Shown: positions 17,690 through 27,492 of the stretch, piece by piece
Position numbering within the stretch: the stretch's first letter is position 1
How the letters are laid out: each line of letters starts with the position of its first letter
Source: Candidatus Eremiobacterota bacterium
GTDB taxonomy: Bacteria; Vulcanimicrobiota; CADAWZ01; Ess09-12
Reading direction: 5' to 3'
DNA length: 64,000 nucleotides
NCBI GenBank assembly: GCA_031082125.1
Contig: JAVHLM010000024.1
Location: 25,801 to 89,800 of the forward strand
Translations under genes and position numbers: made by a program
The notes under the pieces: generated by a model
What the model was told of the DNA's origin: nothing
The model's database searches: none
What the model saw: the letters and a program-made list of their open reading frames with translations, nothing else

Positions 17690-19756
17690 ATGAAAAATTG
17701 TGTAAATACCGTAAAATATGCGCTCCCACTCATTGTCCTTGCGATTATCCTCTCCGGTGCCTCTCCCTCGTACCCGGAGGAAAAACTCTGCGACTTCTCC
17801 ATTGAGAAGGAAAAGATGGTGATGAAGGACGGCACGGGAATCGCGATGACGTACTATCTCCCCAGGGCAGCCGGGCCGGGAGAGCGCTTTCCCGTGGTGT
17901 TCGAGCTGCTCCCTTATCGCAAGGACGACATTTTTGCCATGAGAGATTTCTCGCTCTACGCCTATTTCGCCAGGCGCGGTATTGTGATGGCGAAGGCCGA
18001 TGTGAGGGGGACGGGTTCCTCCGACGGCGCCATCCCGGAAAAAGAGTATTCCGACCAGGAACTCGACGATGCCGTCGAGCTGATTGACAGACTTTCAAAG
18101 AAGCCATGGTCAAATGGCAGGGTGGGTATGTGGGGCATCTCATGGAGCGGCTTCAATGCCATCCAGGTTGCGATGCGCAGGCCCCCGGCCCTGAAGGCCA
18201 TTCTCGCTGCCGATGCCTCCGATGATCTCTATCACGATGACGTGCACTATATCGACGGGATTTTTCATATCGACGAGTACGAGCTTTCCATAGAGAATGA
18301 CCTGATCCTTCCCCGGTCTCCCCTCTATCCTGTTGACGAAGACTATTTCCGTGACAGGTTCGAGCGGTATCCGTGGTTTCTCACCTACAAAAAGAACCAG
18401 ACCGACGGCCCTTTCTGGCGGCGGAATTCTCTCCGGTGGCAGTATCAAAAGCTCGCTGTCCCCGCATTTCTCATCGGGGGCCTTGCCGACGGATACCGCG
18501 ACAGTATTCCCCGGATGCTTACCCACTGCACAGTTCCCATGAGAGCACTCCTCGGCCCGTGGAACCATGCCTGGCCCGATGATGGGGTTCCGGGCCCCGT
18601 TATCGAGTGGCGTGATGAAGCAGTGCAATGGTGGAAGAGCCTCCTCGGGGAAGGGAAAGAACTCGCATCCCCACTCTCGCCCCTTGCAGTGTACGTGAGG
18701 CATGGAGATCCTCCCGATGAAAAACTCGAAAGTGCAAAGGGAAGCTGGGTGGCGGAGCGGTATCCTCTTTCAGAAGTGCGATGGAAAAGACTTTACCTGA
18801 ATGGTTCTCACACTCTTAGAGCGGCGCCGGAGAAAAAGATGGTTCACAGGCTTTCCTACAGGCCGGGGGCGGGCACGGCCTGCGGCTACTGGTGGGGTGA
18901 AGCTACGGGAGATATGAGCCGCGATGACGGCGCTGCGCTTGTGTATGACAGCGAAGTGCTTGCAAAAGATATTGAAATAATCGGGATCCCGCAGGCTCAT
19001 CTGCGTGTCTCCTCATCTGCGAAGCTTGCCCATTGGGTGGTGAGGCTTGAAGACATATTTCCTGATGGCCGCGTGGCGCTTGTGACGGGAGCCGTGCAGA
19101 ACGGGTCACAGATCAAGTCAAGAGTGAGCCCCGGGTATCTTGAGCGGGATAAAACCTATGATATAAATCTGCCTCTGCACTTTACCACGTGGACTTTCAG
19201 GCCGGGGCACCGGATTCGCGTGGCCGTCACCAATGCCCAGTTTCCCATGATATGGCCCACCCCTTACCCCATGACAACCTGCCTCGTCATGGGAAGCGGA
19301 GCGACAAGCATCGACCTGCCGGTGACATCGGGAAATGCCCATAAGGGACTGTCCTTCAAGAGCCCTCAGCCACGGGAAGAGATGCCCTTCAGCAAATATC
19401 TCCCCGCAAAATGGCCTAAGAGCCACAAAGTCATTGATAATCTTGAAACCTCCGAGATCGCCATTGAATTTGAAGGAGAGAGGGCTCTGGAGCATGAAGG
19501 CAATACTTACTCTACCCTGGTGAAAACGATATACAGTACCAATGAGCGAAACCCTGCAGATTCAAGCTTCCACGGCGAGGCCGAAAGCGACGTAAAGCTT
19601 CTCACGGGTAATCGAAGACTTTCCGTGAGCACCTTCATCGATGTAAGCTCCGATGAGCGCTCTTTTTTAATCACCTTCACCCGAAGGATATCTGAGAATG
19701 GCGAGCTGAAAAGGGAGAAGACCTGGAAGGAGTCAATCCCCCGCATGTTCCAGTGA
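17690..19756 (+). CDS. Secreted CocE/NonD (S15-type) acyl hydrolase or peptidase
   Basis: The product has 688 residues. The start is the ATG at 17690, after a GGGAGA site and directly before a signal peptide (MKNCVNTVKYALPLIVLAII); the open frame extends 69 codons further upstream without protein-like content. The alpha/beta-hydrolase core has nucleophile Ser151 in GISWSG, an Asp in GGLADGYRD and a His in GPWNHAW. A C-terminal beta-sandwich (about 480-600) with RPGHRIRVAV is typical of X-Pro dipeptidyl-peptidases and cocaine-esterase relatives. The substrate could be an acyl ester, an N-terminal peptide or a beta-lactam amide; sequence alone does not decide. It is convergent with the next gene, with 8 nt between stops. 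Confidence 0.88.
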   Translation: MKNCVNTVKYALPLIVLAIILSGASPSYPEEKLCDFSIEKEKMVMKDGTGIAMTYYLPRAAGPGERFPVVFELLPYRKDDIFAMRDFSLYAYFARRGIVMAKADVRGTGSSDGAIPEKEYSDQELDDAVELIDRLSKKPWSNGRVGMWGISWSGFNAIQVAMRRPPALKAILAADASDDLYHDDVHYIDGIFHIDEYELSIENDLILPRSPLYPVDEDYFRDRFERYPWFLTYKKNQTDGPFWRRNSLRWQYQKLAVPAFLIGGLADGYRDSIPRMLTHCTVPMRALLGPWNHAWPDDGVPGPVIEWRDEAVQWWKSLLGEGKELASPLSPLAVYVRHGDPPDEKLESAKGSWVAERYPLSEVRWKRLYLNGSHTLRAAPEKKMVHRLSYRPGAGTACGYWWGEATGDMSRDDGAALVYDSEVLAKDIEIIGIPQAHLRVSSSAKLAHWVVRLEDIFPDGRVALVTGAVQNGSQIKSRVSPGYLERDKTYDINLPLHFTTWTFRPGHRIRVAVTNAQFPMIWPTPYPMTTCLVMGSGATSIDLPVTSGNAHKGLSFKSPQPREEMPFSKYLPAKWPKSHKVIDNLETSEIAIEFEGERALEHEGNTYSTLVKTIYSTNERNPADSSFHGEAESDVKLLTGNRRLSVSTFIDVSSDERSFLITFTRRISENGELKREKTWKESIPRMFQ

Positions 19757-19764
19757 AGACTGCC

Positions 19765-20598
19765 TTACGGCGAGACCACCTTGATGCAGTTGCTTCCCTG
19801 GATTATCTGCATCTTTATCTCCTTGCCGCCCGAAGTGCCGTAGCCCGACACGACCGGCGGGCCGCCGCATCCTCCTATCGTGGGAAGGGTGGAGGTCTTC
19901 ACCGTCTTTCCCCAGTCCTCGTATTTTGTCGTGCTCACCTTCTCGGTCCAGTTTTCCGGCGCCTTGAGCACTTCCTGGGCATTGCGGTTAGTCGTGGCGC
20001 TGCCCTGCTGCGTTGACTGGCCCTGTGAGGATGAGCCTGAGCTTTTTGCAGTGGTGCTCCTGCAGTAGAACTCATGGGTCTTGCCCTGACAGACGGCATA
20101 ATGGTCGGTTTCGTTGAAGTTGCTCAGGAAGGACCGCTCGATCTGGAGGCCGCACTTTGAGCAGCACACCATGTTCGACTTCCCCTCGACGTTCTTGAAA
20201 AGGCCCAGGTAGGTGACGTGGGAGAGCACCTCGCGGGGGAGCTCCTTCTTGTGCCTCACGAAGCGCACCACGTCGCCCGGCTGAACCTCCCCGGAAGGGG
20301 TGCCTTTTATGGATATGACGCAGTTCCGGGAATCAGTTGACACGAGGTAGGCTTCGGCGATGACCTTATCGCCCCGCATGATCGTAAAGGTGTCGCCGAA
20401 CTTGATCCCGTCGGCACCCTTGAGGGAGATCCTGAAGGCATCAATCATGCTTTTGTCGGGAGCGATGATTTTCCCGTCGGGGATGGATTCGATGTGAGCG
20501 GCAGCACTTTTCTGTGTCTCTTCTGAGTATAAGGGCAGGGAGAAGCATGGCATCAGGAGGGAAAAAGCAAGGCACAGGCAGAAAATCCAGTATCTCAT
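19765..20598 (-). CDS. Secreted Cys-rich protein of unknown function
   Basis: The product has 277 residues. The chosen ATG follows an AGGAGAG site and opens a signal peptide; an upstream ATG is possible but unsupported. After the signal comes a beta-rich domain (about 40-130, with FGDTFTIMRGDKV and EVQPGDVVRF). A Cys cluster (CCSKCG, later CQG and FYC) then resembles a metal-binding ribbon. A Ser/Gln-rich linker leads to a C-terminal segment with GGCGGPP. No family is recognised. It diverges from the DUF4160/DUF2442 pair, with its own -10 at 20634. Confidence 0.7.
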   Translation of the reverse strand: MRYWIFCLCLAFSLLMPCFSLPLYSEETQKSAAAHIESIPDGKIIAPDKSMIDAFRISLKGADGIKFGDTFTIMRGDKVIAEAYLVSTDSRNCVISIKGTPSGEVQPGDVVRFVRHKKELPREVLSHVTYLGLFKNVEGKSNMVCCSKCGLQIERSFLSNFNETDHYAVCQGKTHEFYCRSTTAKSSGSSSQGQSTQQGSATTNRNAQEVLKAPENWTEKVSTTKYEDWGKTVKTSTLPTIGGCGGPPVVSGYGTSGGKEIKMQIIQGSNCIKVVSP

Positions 20599-20633
20599 GG
20601 GGGCTCTCCTTCCGGCTGAAGAGTGATACATTT

Positions 20634-20639
20634 ATTATA
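20634..20639 (-). promoter_or_regulatory. -10 element for the secreted Cys-rich protein
   Basis: A perfect TATAAT on the minus strand lies about 36 nt before the chosen ATG at 20598. The -35 match at 17 bp is poor. It sits back to back with the promoter of the divergent DUF4160 gene. Confidence 0.45.
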
Positions 20640-20655
20640 TCATGGATTATGATTA

Positions 20656-20684
20656 TTGCATCAGGGCGTGCAAAAGGTTATAAT
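20656..20684 (+). promoter_or_regulatory. Sigma-70-type promoter of the DUF4160/DUF2442 pair
   Basis: TTGCAT (20656-20661), a 17-nt spacer and a perfect TATAAT (20679-20684) put the transcript start near 20691, about 20 nt before the ATG. Confidence 0.7.
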
Positions 20685-20710
20685 AGCAAGGAGAGAGGGC
20701 AGATCCTTCA

Positions 20711-20971
20711 ATGCCGGAAATAAGCAGATTTTACGGGATAGTGATAAGAATGTTTTACGAGGATCACAATCCCCCTCACTTTCATGCAATTTATGGAAAA
20801 CAGGAAGCCATGATTTCAATATCTGAGCTGAGAATTCTTGAGGGCAGAATTTCTAAGAGAGCGCTCTTAATGACTCTGGAATGGGCGATACAGTATCGTG
20901 AAGCCCTTATGGAGAGCTGGCAGCTCGCAATGAACAGTCAGCCGCTGAAAAGCATTCCGCCGCTCAAATAG
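20711..20971 (+). CDS. DUF4160 family protein
   Basis: The product has 86 residues. The family signature is clear at the N-terminus: PEISRFYGIVIRMFYEDHNPPHFHA, here split as PEISRFYGIVIRMF and then EDHNPPHFHA. These small proteins usually sit next to a DUF2442 gene, as here with 13 nt between them. The pair has been suggested to be toxin-antitoxin-like, but I cannot assign either role from sequence. It has a strong promoter of its own. Confidence 0.88.
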   Translation: MPEISRFYGIVIRMFYEDHNPPHFHAIYGKQEAMISISELRILEGRISKRALLMTLEWAIQYREALMESWQLAMNSQPLKSIPPLK

Positions 20972-20984
20972 CAGGGAGGCACTG

Positions 20985-21257
20985 ATGCTCACAAGAGTGA
21001 GAAAAGTCAAATATCTCAAGGAGTACAAACTGCTCATCTCGTTTACTGATGGCAGTGAGAAAGTCTTTGATATGATGCGGTGTATTGAGAAGGGCGGAGT
21101 ATTTACCCCTCTCAGGGATATCGAGTATTTCAAAAGGGTCTCTGTGAATCCTGAATCCAGGACGATAGAATGGCCGAATGGCGTGGATATCTGTCCCGAT
21201 ACGCTTTATAAGGATGGGACGGAATTAAAATCAGCAAAGAAAAAAGCATCTGCCTGA
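20985..21257 (+). CDS. DUF2442 family protein
   Basis: The product has 90 residues. It has the typical DUF2442 pattern: a basic N-terminus, LISFTDGSEKVFD in the middle, then a region ending in WPNGVDICPDTLY. It is co-transcribed with the DUF4160 gene before it. The stop lies 10 nt from the stop of the convergent thrC. Confidence 0.88.
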   Translation: MLTRVRKVKYLKEYKLLISFTDGSEKVFDMMRCIEKGGVFTPLRDIEYFKRVSVNPESRTIEWPNGVDICPDTLYKDGTELKSAKKKASA

Positions 21258-21267
21258 TGGCAGCCTG

Positions 21268-22350
21268 CTACTTCGCCAGGGCCTCCAGGACCTTCTCTAA
21301 GCTATCGGGGCACACCGCGGGCGCCGCGCTCTCCTTTATCGCGGCATCGGGATCCTTGAGGCCGTGGCCCGTGTTCACGCAGACAATGGTGCTTCCTTCC
21401 GGGATCTTCCCTTCGCGGGCGTACCGGAGAAGCCCTGCCACCGAGGCCGCCGATGCGGGCTCGACAAAGACTCCCTCGGAAGTGGCGAGGAGCTTGTAAG
21501 CGTCAAAGATCTCCTTCTCGCTCACCATGTCAATCACGCCGCCGGAGTCTTTCCCTGCCGCCGCCGCTTCCTCCCACCGTGCGGGGTTGCCTATGCGTAT
21601 GGCGGTGGCCCTTGTCTCCGGCTTCTCCACCACGTGGCCCCGCACGATGGGTGCGGCGCCTTCGGCCTGGAATCCCATCATTCTGGGGAGCCTGGTGCTG
21701 TGGCCTTTTGAGTGATATTCACGGAATCCCCGCCAGTAAGCGGTGATATTCCCTGCATTGCCCACGGGAATGAAGAGGTAGTCGGGAGCGTCACCGAGTT
21801 CGTCGCATATCTCGAAGGCAGATGTTTTCTGGCCCTCGATGCGGTGCTCGTTGAGGGAGTTCACCAGGGTGTAGGGATATTTTGAAGAGATTTCCTTTAC
21901 AAGAGAGAGAGCCTGGTCAAAGTTCCCCTTGAGGGCAATAACCTTTGCTCCGTAAATGAGCGCCTGGGCGAGCTTGCCCAGCGCTATGGCATTGTCAGGG
22001 ATCAGCACGGCGCATACGATAGATGCCCTTGAGGCATAGGCCGCCGCTGAGGCTGAAGTGTTTCCCGTTGAGGCGCAGATGACGGCCTTGTGGCCCGCCT
22101 CGACGGCCTTGCTGATCGCCAGCGTCATCCCCCTGTCCTTGAAGCTTCCCGTGGGATTGAGGCCCTCGTATTTCAGGTACACCCTTGATCCCGCGATGAG
22201 CTTTTCCAGGGAGAAAGCCCTGATCAGGGGGGTATTCCCCTCTCTCAGAGTAATGACGGGAGTCTTCTCGCTCACGGGGAGAAATTGCCGGTAGCGGTCA
22301 ATGACGCCGCGGTATGGGGAAGAAAGAGCATGCGTGGTATCAGATTTCAT
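21268..22350 (-). CDS. thrC: Threonine synthase
   Basis: A 360-residue PLP enzyme that converts O-phosphohomoserine to threonine. The PLP lysine lies in GSFKDRGM, with ASTGNTSASAAAYA binding the phosphate. The ATG at 22350 follows a GGAAAG site; the frame runs ten codons further up without a better site. It lies about 7 kb from thrB-thrA and 86 nt after the glycosyltransferase gene on the same strand, so it may be read through from the polysaccharide operon. Confidence 0.92.
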   Translation of the reverse strand: MKSDTTHALSSPYRGVIDRYRQFLPVSEKTPVITLREGNTPLIRAFSLEKLIAGSRVYLKYEGLNPTGSFKDRGMTLAISKAVEAGHKAVICASTGNTSASAAAYASRASIVCAVLIPDNAIALGKLAQALIYGAKVIALKGNFDQALSLVKEISSKYPYTLVNSLNEHRIEGQKTSAFEICDELGDAPDYLFIPVGNAGNITAYWRGFREYHSKGHSTRLPRMMGFQAEGAAPIVRGHVVEKPETRATAIRIGNPARWEEAAAAGKDSGGVIDMVSEKEIFDAYKLLATSEGVFVEPASAASVAGLLRYAREGKIPEGSTIVCVNTGHGLKDPDAAIKESAAPAVCPDSLEKVLEALAK

Positions 22351-22436
22351 TGATTCTTTCCTTTCTCGGGAGCCTGCCATGGGGTATGTCCTGCCTTATC
22401 CGGGCACCGGGCTCCTGCCTGACGATTGGGCCCTTT

Positions 22437-23744
22437 TTATCTATTCGCTGCTTTATGCCGCTTATCTTCCTCACCGGCCTCCTGATTCTCTGAAACCCTT
22501 TCTGTCTTGATCCATGTGCGCTTGACGCCTGTGATGTCCTGCCATATTGCCGATATGACCACCACGATCCAGGCCTGGCAATAAGTGAAGTAAGAGAGGG
22601 CTATGAGGAAAAGGTGGCTCAGCGAGTCCTCACCCTCGAAGGAGAGCGTGAGAAAGACTTCCAGGATAAAGAGGAGATACCCCAGGGCCCATACCAGGGA
22701 GAAGGGCCCCAGGAGGCTGATGTTCCATATCCCTGTGACGCCGAGAATGAAGACCAGATCGGAGAAAATGACCGCAAGCAGGAATATGTAATAGAGCGAG
22801 AGGGTGTAGAGTAGCTCGAGAGCCAGGGCCTTTGAGCGGAAGCGCGGCAGCTCCTTCAGGAACTTCCAGAGGACGTAGTTGTTTCCCCGCACCCACCTTC
22901 TTCTCTGCTTGTACCATATTTTCATCGACTGGGGCTCCTGCTCCCAGGTCACCGAATAGGGAATGAAGGCGATGCGCATCCCTTTCTGGTAGATCCGGAT
23001 TGAAAGCTCCGAGTCTTCCGTGAGGGCATCTTCATCCCATCCGCCCAGCTCTTCCATCAGCTCCCGGCGCACGACGAAGTTGGTGCCCGGGAGCGTCGAG
23101 AGGCGCATGAGCTTCCAGCGCCCTGCCTGGACAATCCACTGGAAGCCGATTCCCTCTATGTTGATGAACCGCGTGAGGAGGTTCGCGCCCCTGTTGATGC
23201 AGCGAAACATCCCGAGGGCCGCCCCCAGCCCGGGACGGAGCTCCATGGTGGCCGCCAGGTAGCGGAGGGCATTTTTCTCAGGCCTGTTGTCGGCGTCATA
23301 TATGGCGATCAGATCGCCCTTCACCTCCTTCATCCCCAGGTTGAGGGCCCTTGATTTTCCTCTGCCGCCGATGTCGGGAGTGGTGTGGAGGATCCTGAGG
23401 CGCGGCTCGCTCTCACGGAGCTTTTCCAGGAGCTCCCCTGTCCTGTCTGTCGATGAGTCGTTTATCACAAGGAGCTCCATTTTGTCCGCGGGATAGTCGA
23501 GTGCCAGGATATCTCTCACGGTCTTCTCTATGACTTTCTCCTCGTTGTGGGCAGGCACCATGATCGAGATAAAGGGATAAGTAAATTTCCCTTCCCTGTG
23601 GAGCCTGTCGATTTTCTCGCGGTCCTTCCTTGCCGTCAGTGCATAAAGATACCCCGTGAAGGAGAGGAGGAGCTGATAGGCTATCATGAACCATATGAGC
23701 CCTACGGAGAGGGTAAATAGTGATTCAATCACGAGATCAAACAC
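22437..23744 (-). CDS. Processive GT2 glycosyltransferase (PgaC/cellulose-synthase-like)
   Basis: The product has 435 residues. The start is a GTG after GAAGGAG; it overlaps the end of the preceding gene by 8 nt (GTGTTTGA), so the two are coupled. One membrane helix at the N-terminus (about 5-37) precedes the GT-A catalytic domain, with Asp96, DAD at 150-152, TED at 242-244 and QRRRW at 280-284. That motif set marks processive beta-linked polymerases such as PgaC, hyaluronan and cellulose synthases. Several helices follow after about 300. With the two deacetylase/hydrolase-like proteins upstream, it probably makes and exports a surface polysaccharide. The sugar is unknown. Confidence 0.88.
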   Translation of the reverse strand: MFDLVIESLFTLSVGLIWFMIAYQLLLSFTGYLYALTARKDREKIDRLHREGKFTYPFISIMVPAHNEEKVIEKTVRDILALDYPADKMELLVINDSSTDRTGELLEKLRESEPRLRILHTTPDIGGRGKSRALNLGMKEVKGDLIAIYDADNRPEKNALRYLAATMELRPGLGAALGMFRCINRGANLLTRFINIEGIGFQWIVQAGRWKLMRLSTLPGTNFVVRRELMEELGGWDEDALTEDSELSIRIYQKGMRIAFIPYSVTWEQEPQSMKIWYKQRRRWVRGNNYVLWKFLKELPRFRSKALALELLYTLSLYYIFLLAVIFSDLVFILGVTGIWNISLLGPFSLVWALGYLLFILEVFLTLSFEGEDSLSHLFLIALSYFTYCQAWIVVVISAIWQDITGVKRTWIKTERVSENQEAGEEDKRHKAANR

Positions 23745-26700
23745 CTTGTCTTCTCCTTCCGACACGGTGGTAAAGGTAAAGGACAAGGAGGATCCCGCAG
23801 GCAGCAGAGCCAAACAGGACAATGAAGCGCGCCTCGTGGTAGGAGATTACCTCCACGTCAAAAGAGATACGGCCCTCGCCGACAATCTTCACTTTCCGGG
23901 ACCCCGTGGGAAGGGCCACGATGTATTCCCCCGTCCCCATCAGGGGGACTTCATCGTGCCTTGTGTCATCGACCCAGATGCTCCGGGGCTCCTTGTTGAG
24001 AGCTATATAACACCTCGTGGGGCTCATGTAATCGATGAACGCCTCCCCTCCCCGCTCGTCAATCATGAGGAGGTCGCCGCTTGCCCATTTTATCTTGATG
24101 GGCTCGATGAGATCTTTTGAGGGCGAAGGAAATACGGCGCCTTCGGGGGCCGAGAGGGCATACTGGCAGAAGGGCATGTCGCCCTCGGGAATAGAAGATT
24201 CGGCATAGGCTACCACCCTGAGGCCTCCCTGTGATGCGTTGCGGAGTATCGAGAAGAGCTCTGCGCCTGTCTGCCGCCTGCAGGCAAAGCCGTCTTTCTG
24301 GGTATGCACATCGACTATGTTCAGGTCCATGGCGAGCCTGTCAAAGGGGACTCCGGCATCAAGGTAAGCCTTGCACAGGTCGCGGTAACGGTCGGGAGGC
24401 CTGTTCCACATGATCTGCGGATCTTCCACCGAGAGGGTGAAAGGATACTCCTCCATAAGAGGAATGATCCTCCGGGCATTGACTCCCCACAGGTTTCTGA
24501 TCACAGGGGTCTTGATGCTGTCCACGACAGTCACCACGATGTCAAAGTCACCCTTTTTCTCCTTTATTTCGTTTAAAAAAATGAGCATATCCCTGTGGAG
24601 GGCCGTCACGAGGTCCTCGCGGAACTGGTAGAAGGCTTCCATGGATTTCGGGTTTTTTCCCCAATAGTGGGGTGAGCGGTCGTTGAAAAGCTCCCTCATG
24701 TCAAATTTCCATGCACTCTTGAAGGCCTTCTGTGCCGAGGGGTGGAAAGGCGCCATCATCTCGGGCTTCCCTGGCCCCTCGCCTTCCAGATAGATTTCGG
24801 CAAGATTTACCCCGTCGAAGTCATAGTCAGTGAAAAGGCGCTTGAGATCCTCCTTGACCAGGTCCATGCAGGTTTTGTCCTCAAGAGCCACAGGAAGCCT
24901 CCAGGCCCCCTTCAGATCGCGACCGAGATAGTTCTTTTCCCGGAATCCCCTGTGGCGCTCCCAGAACTCCGGCGTATGGTAGGGGAGCTCAAGCCACGCG
25001 TAAACGGCAATGCCGGACTTGTGGCACACGCCGATGAGGCGGCGGTAGTCGAACTTGTACGAAGGGTAAAAGTGCCATGCTGCCGCGTGGATGGCGCGGA
25101 TCCCCAGCCTTCTCCACCTCTGGGCAAGCACTTCCACGCTCATGTTCTGCCTGAACCCCGGGTCAAAAAATGCTTCGAGGCGGGGAACCGCTGAAGGGGG
25201 GAGAAGGCTGAAATGGTCGAGGACGATGGGAATGAGGGTGGGGAAGCGGTTGTAGCCCTTTCCGGCGACAGGATCATAGAGCGTCGAGAGGAAGCATATT
25301 CCCCCCTCCTTCTCCTTCCTCACGACGCCGAGAGGAAAGCCGTCAATGCTCTGGTAAATCACCTTGTCATCTTCCCGGGGAGCCACAATGTCCATCGCTC
25401 CCGCAGTAAAGAACTCCAGGCCGTTGTAGACATCTTTCACCCCCTTCACCTCCACCTTGCCGGCCCTTGAGAAGCACAGGGCGCGCGAGAGCTCGCTCAT
25501 CCCGTCCAGCACCAAGATACCCCCTCTCTCGAAGAAGGTCTTGGAAAGGGCCTGGAGATCGGCCTGCGGCGCGCTCCCCGAGGGAATCACCACGAGGTTC
25601 TCGTCATGGAGCGATGAGAGGGCGCTCACTTTACGGGGAGTGATTCCCAGGGCTTCAAGGGACTCCAGGAATGCCTGCTGATCGCTCAGCGCTTCCCTTG
25701 AGACTTTGTCGTTCCAGAGCATGGCGGCCTTCACGGTTCTCTTTTCCCCGTTGTGGCGGGGCGTGAAGCGGTGCGCAATCTCCGTCACGAAGCCCTTCAT
25801 CCTTCCCCCCGGCCGGTCATCGATGCCTTCCGCCGCATAAATCCACCGGGGACGGCAGGCAATGGACCTTTTCACCGTGGCGGTCACCTTGCCCCTGGTG
25901 ACTTTCTCTTTCCTGAGCCTCCCGTTTTCGTCGAAGAAATTCTCCTTGAGGAATTTTCCCTTGACGGTGAGGCGCACCTCGCCACGCCCCGACACGATGG
26001 CCTTGTCCTGGAAAGTGACGGTGTTGTTGAGATCCCGCACATCAAGAAAAGTATATCCCAGCCTGGCGAGTCCCCTGACAAGCTCTTTCAGCACCGAGGA
26101 ATCGACAAAGGGGTGGAAGAAGAAGCCCGCCACTCCGTCGCGGAGGCATTTCATTTTCCTGGCGATCTCAAGCAGCTCTTTTACATGACCGAGCTCGCCT
26201 TCAATATCCTCTTTGCCTTCCTTGGTGAGGAAGGGAATATAGCCAAGGTATTCAGGGACTATGCGCTGGCCGTAGAAGTCTTTCTCAATGAGGAAAGGAA
26301 AGGACTGGTTGAGGGAATACTGGTTGAAGAACATTCTCCGCTCCATCACTGTCGAGAAGTGCCGGGCGATAATGCCGTAGTCCACCGTTGAGGCGACATA
26401 CTGGGGCGTCTCCCACAGGAGGGGGTAGAGGTTGCAGGTAAAGCACTCGTTGAGGGCCCGGGTAAGGCGTTTTTCCACGAAGGCCGTCGAGTCCTCCTCC
26501 ACGGGCGTTCCCCTGTTCCCGTCCCAGAATTCGGAGTCTATGGCTGTTTTCCCCTTATACTGGTGGGTGCATCCGTGGAGCGCCATGGAGCCGCCGCGGG
26601 TTGCCGCGTAGCGGAGGGCTCTCACAAGGCGCAGGCGGTTCGTGAGGGGGATCTCATGGCCTGTGTCGGGATCGATGAAGAGGGGCACCAGCGAGATAAT

Positions 26701-27492
26701 GAAGGGGATTTTCTCCTGGGAGAGCATGTCGGCGATCTCTTTTATCCTCTCGGGATCAGAGGTGGGGTTCACATCTTCAATACGGACGGCGGCCTGGTGC
26801 TTTTCCCCGTGGGGTGTGCCCAGGAAGTCGTGGAGTGTGTCGCAGAAGGCAAGGTAGCGGTCGCCCTCAGAGACATAGGAGAAGGGGATATCGGCGATAT
26901 ACCAGAACGACCCGTTCCTGAGGATATAGGGGTGCTTCTCACCCGGCGCCGAAAATCCCCAGGCGCTCACCTTGACCTTTTTTCCCTGCTTCAGGATATT
27001 GAGGGGCGGAAGAAGGGGTTTGTCAAGCAGCGTCCCCCTGTACTCCACCAGGTTCACCTTGTCTGATCTTCCCTCAAAGCAGAGATCGAGCTTTTTCTCG
27101 CTGTCCCTCGCAAGGAGCTGCTCAATATGGTTCCCTATCCAGAAGAATGAGCCATTGTAGGCGAGAATCTCATCGAGGAGGCCCGCGGGAAGCGAGTACT
27201 CTTTCTGGCATCCCGCGAAAAAGGCGCAGGAATATTTCGCCAGGTCGCCTTTTTCATAGAAGGAGACGGGCTCAATGTACGTGGGCATCCTGAAGTGTCC
27301 AAGCAGGTTTGCCACCTCCACGGCGCCGGCTCTTGAAACCACGTCTCCCTTGCTGTCATCGAAGAGGATGAGGGCTCCCTTTTTAGGGGCTGCGCCAAGG
27401 GGGGCTGCCAGAAGCAGGCTAAGGGCGAGCAGCGTTGCCGTGACGGTGCATAGAAGGCGCCCTGTGAAAAAATGATGCTCACCGGTGTTCAT
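23737..27492 (-). CDS. DUF2334 deacetylase-like plus TIM-barrel hydrolase-like membrane protein
   Basis: The product has 1251 residues. A signal peptide (about 1-35) is followed by a beta domain, then a DUF2334 (polysaccharide-deacetylase-fold) domain with RIEDVNP at 237-243 and HGCTHQY at 306-312, the Asp and His of the metal site. Further down come a glutamine-amidotransferase-like segment, then a C-terminal alpha/beta barrel with AWHFYPSYKFDY, YAWLELP and DFDGVNLAEIY, similar to GHL glycosidases. One membrane helix and a basic tail end it. The order deacetylase then glycosidase resembles PgaB of the PNAG system. The ATG follows GCAGGGAG and overlaps the upstream gene by 14 nt. Activities are inferred. 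Confidence 0.82.
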   Translation of the reverse strand: MNTGEHHFFTGRLLCTVTATLLALSLLLAAPLGAAPKKGALILFDDSKGDVVSRAGAVEVANLLGHFRMPTYIEPVSFYEKGDLAKYSCAFFAGCQKEYSLPAGLLDEILAYNGSFFWIGNHIEQLLARDSEKKLDLCFEGRSDKVNLVEYRGTLLDKPLLPPLNILKQGKKVKVSAWGFSAPGEKHPYILRNGSFWYIADIPFSYVSEGDRYLAFCDTLHDFLGTPHGEKHQAAVRIEDVNPTSDPERIKEIADMLSQEKIPFIISLVPLFIDPDTGHEIPLTNRLRLVRALRYAATRGGSMALHGCTHQYKGKTAIDSEFWDGNRGTPVEEDSTAFVEKRLTRALNECFTCNLYPLLWETPQYVASTVDYGIIARHFSTVMERRMFFNQYSLNQSFPFLIEKDFYGQRIVPEYLGYIPFLTKEGKEDIEGELGHVKELLEIARKMKCLRDGVAGFFFHPFVDSSVLKELVRGLARLGYTFLDVRDLNNTVTFQDKAIVSGRGEVRLTVKGKFLKENFFDENGRLRKEKVTRGKVTATVKRSIACRPRWIYAAEGIDDRPGGRMKGFVTEIAHRFTPRHNGEKRTVKAAMLWNDKVSREALSDQQAFLESLEALGITPRKVSALSSLHDENLVVIPSGSAPQADLQALSKTFFERGGILVLDGMSELSRALCFSRAGKVEVKGVKDVYNGLEFFTAGAMDIVAPREDDKVIYQSIDGFPLGVVRKEKEGGICFLSTLYDPVAGKGYNRFPTLIPIVLDHFSLLPPSAVPRLEAFFDPGFRQNMSVEVLAQRWRRLGIRAIHAAAWHFYPSYKFDYRRLIGVCHKSGIAVYAWLELPYHTPEFWERHRGFREKNYLGRDLKGAWRLPVALEDKTCMDLVKEDLKRLFTDYDFDGVNLAEIYLEGEGPGKPEMMAPFHPSAQKAFKSAWKFDMRELFNDRSPHYWGKNPKSMEAFYQFREDLVTALHRDMLIFLNEIKEKKGDFDIVVTVVDSIKTPVIRNLWGVNARRIIPLMEEYPFTLSVEDPQIMWNRPPDRYRDLCKAYLDAGVPFDRLAMDLNIVDVHTQKDGFACRRQTGAELFSILRNASQGGLRVVAYAESSIPEGDMPFCQYALSAPEGAVFPSPSKDLIEPIKIKWASGDLLMIDERGGEAFIDYMSPTRCYIALNKEPRSIWVDDTRHDEVPLMGTGEYIVALPTGSRKVKIVGEGRISFDVEVISYHEARFIVLFGSAACGILLVLYLYHRVGRRRQGV

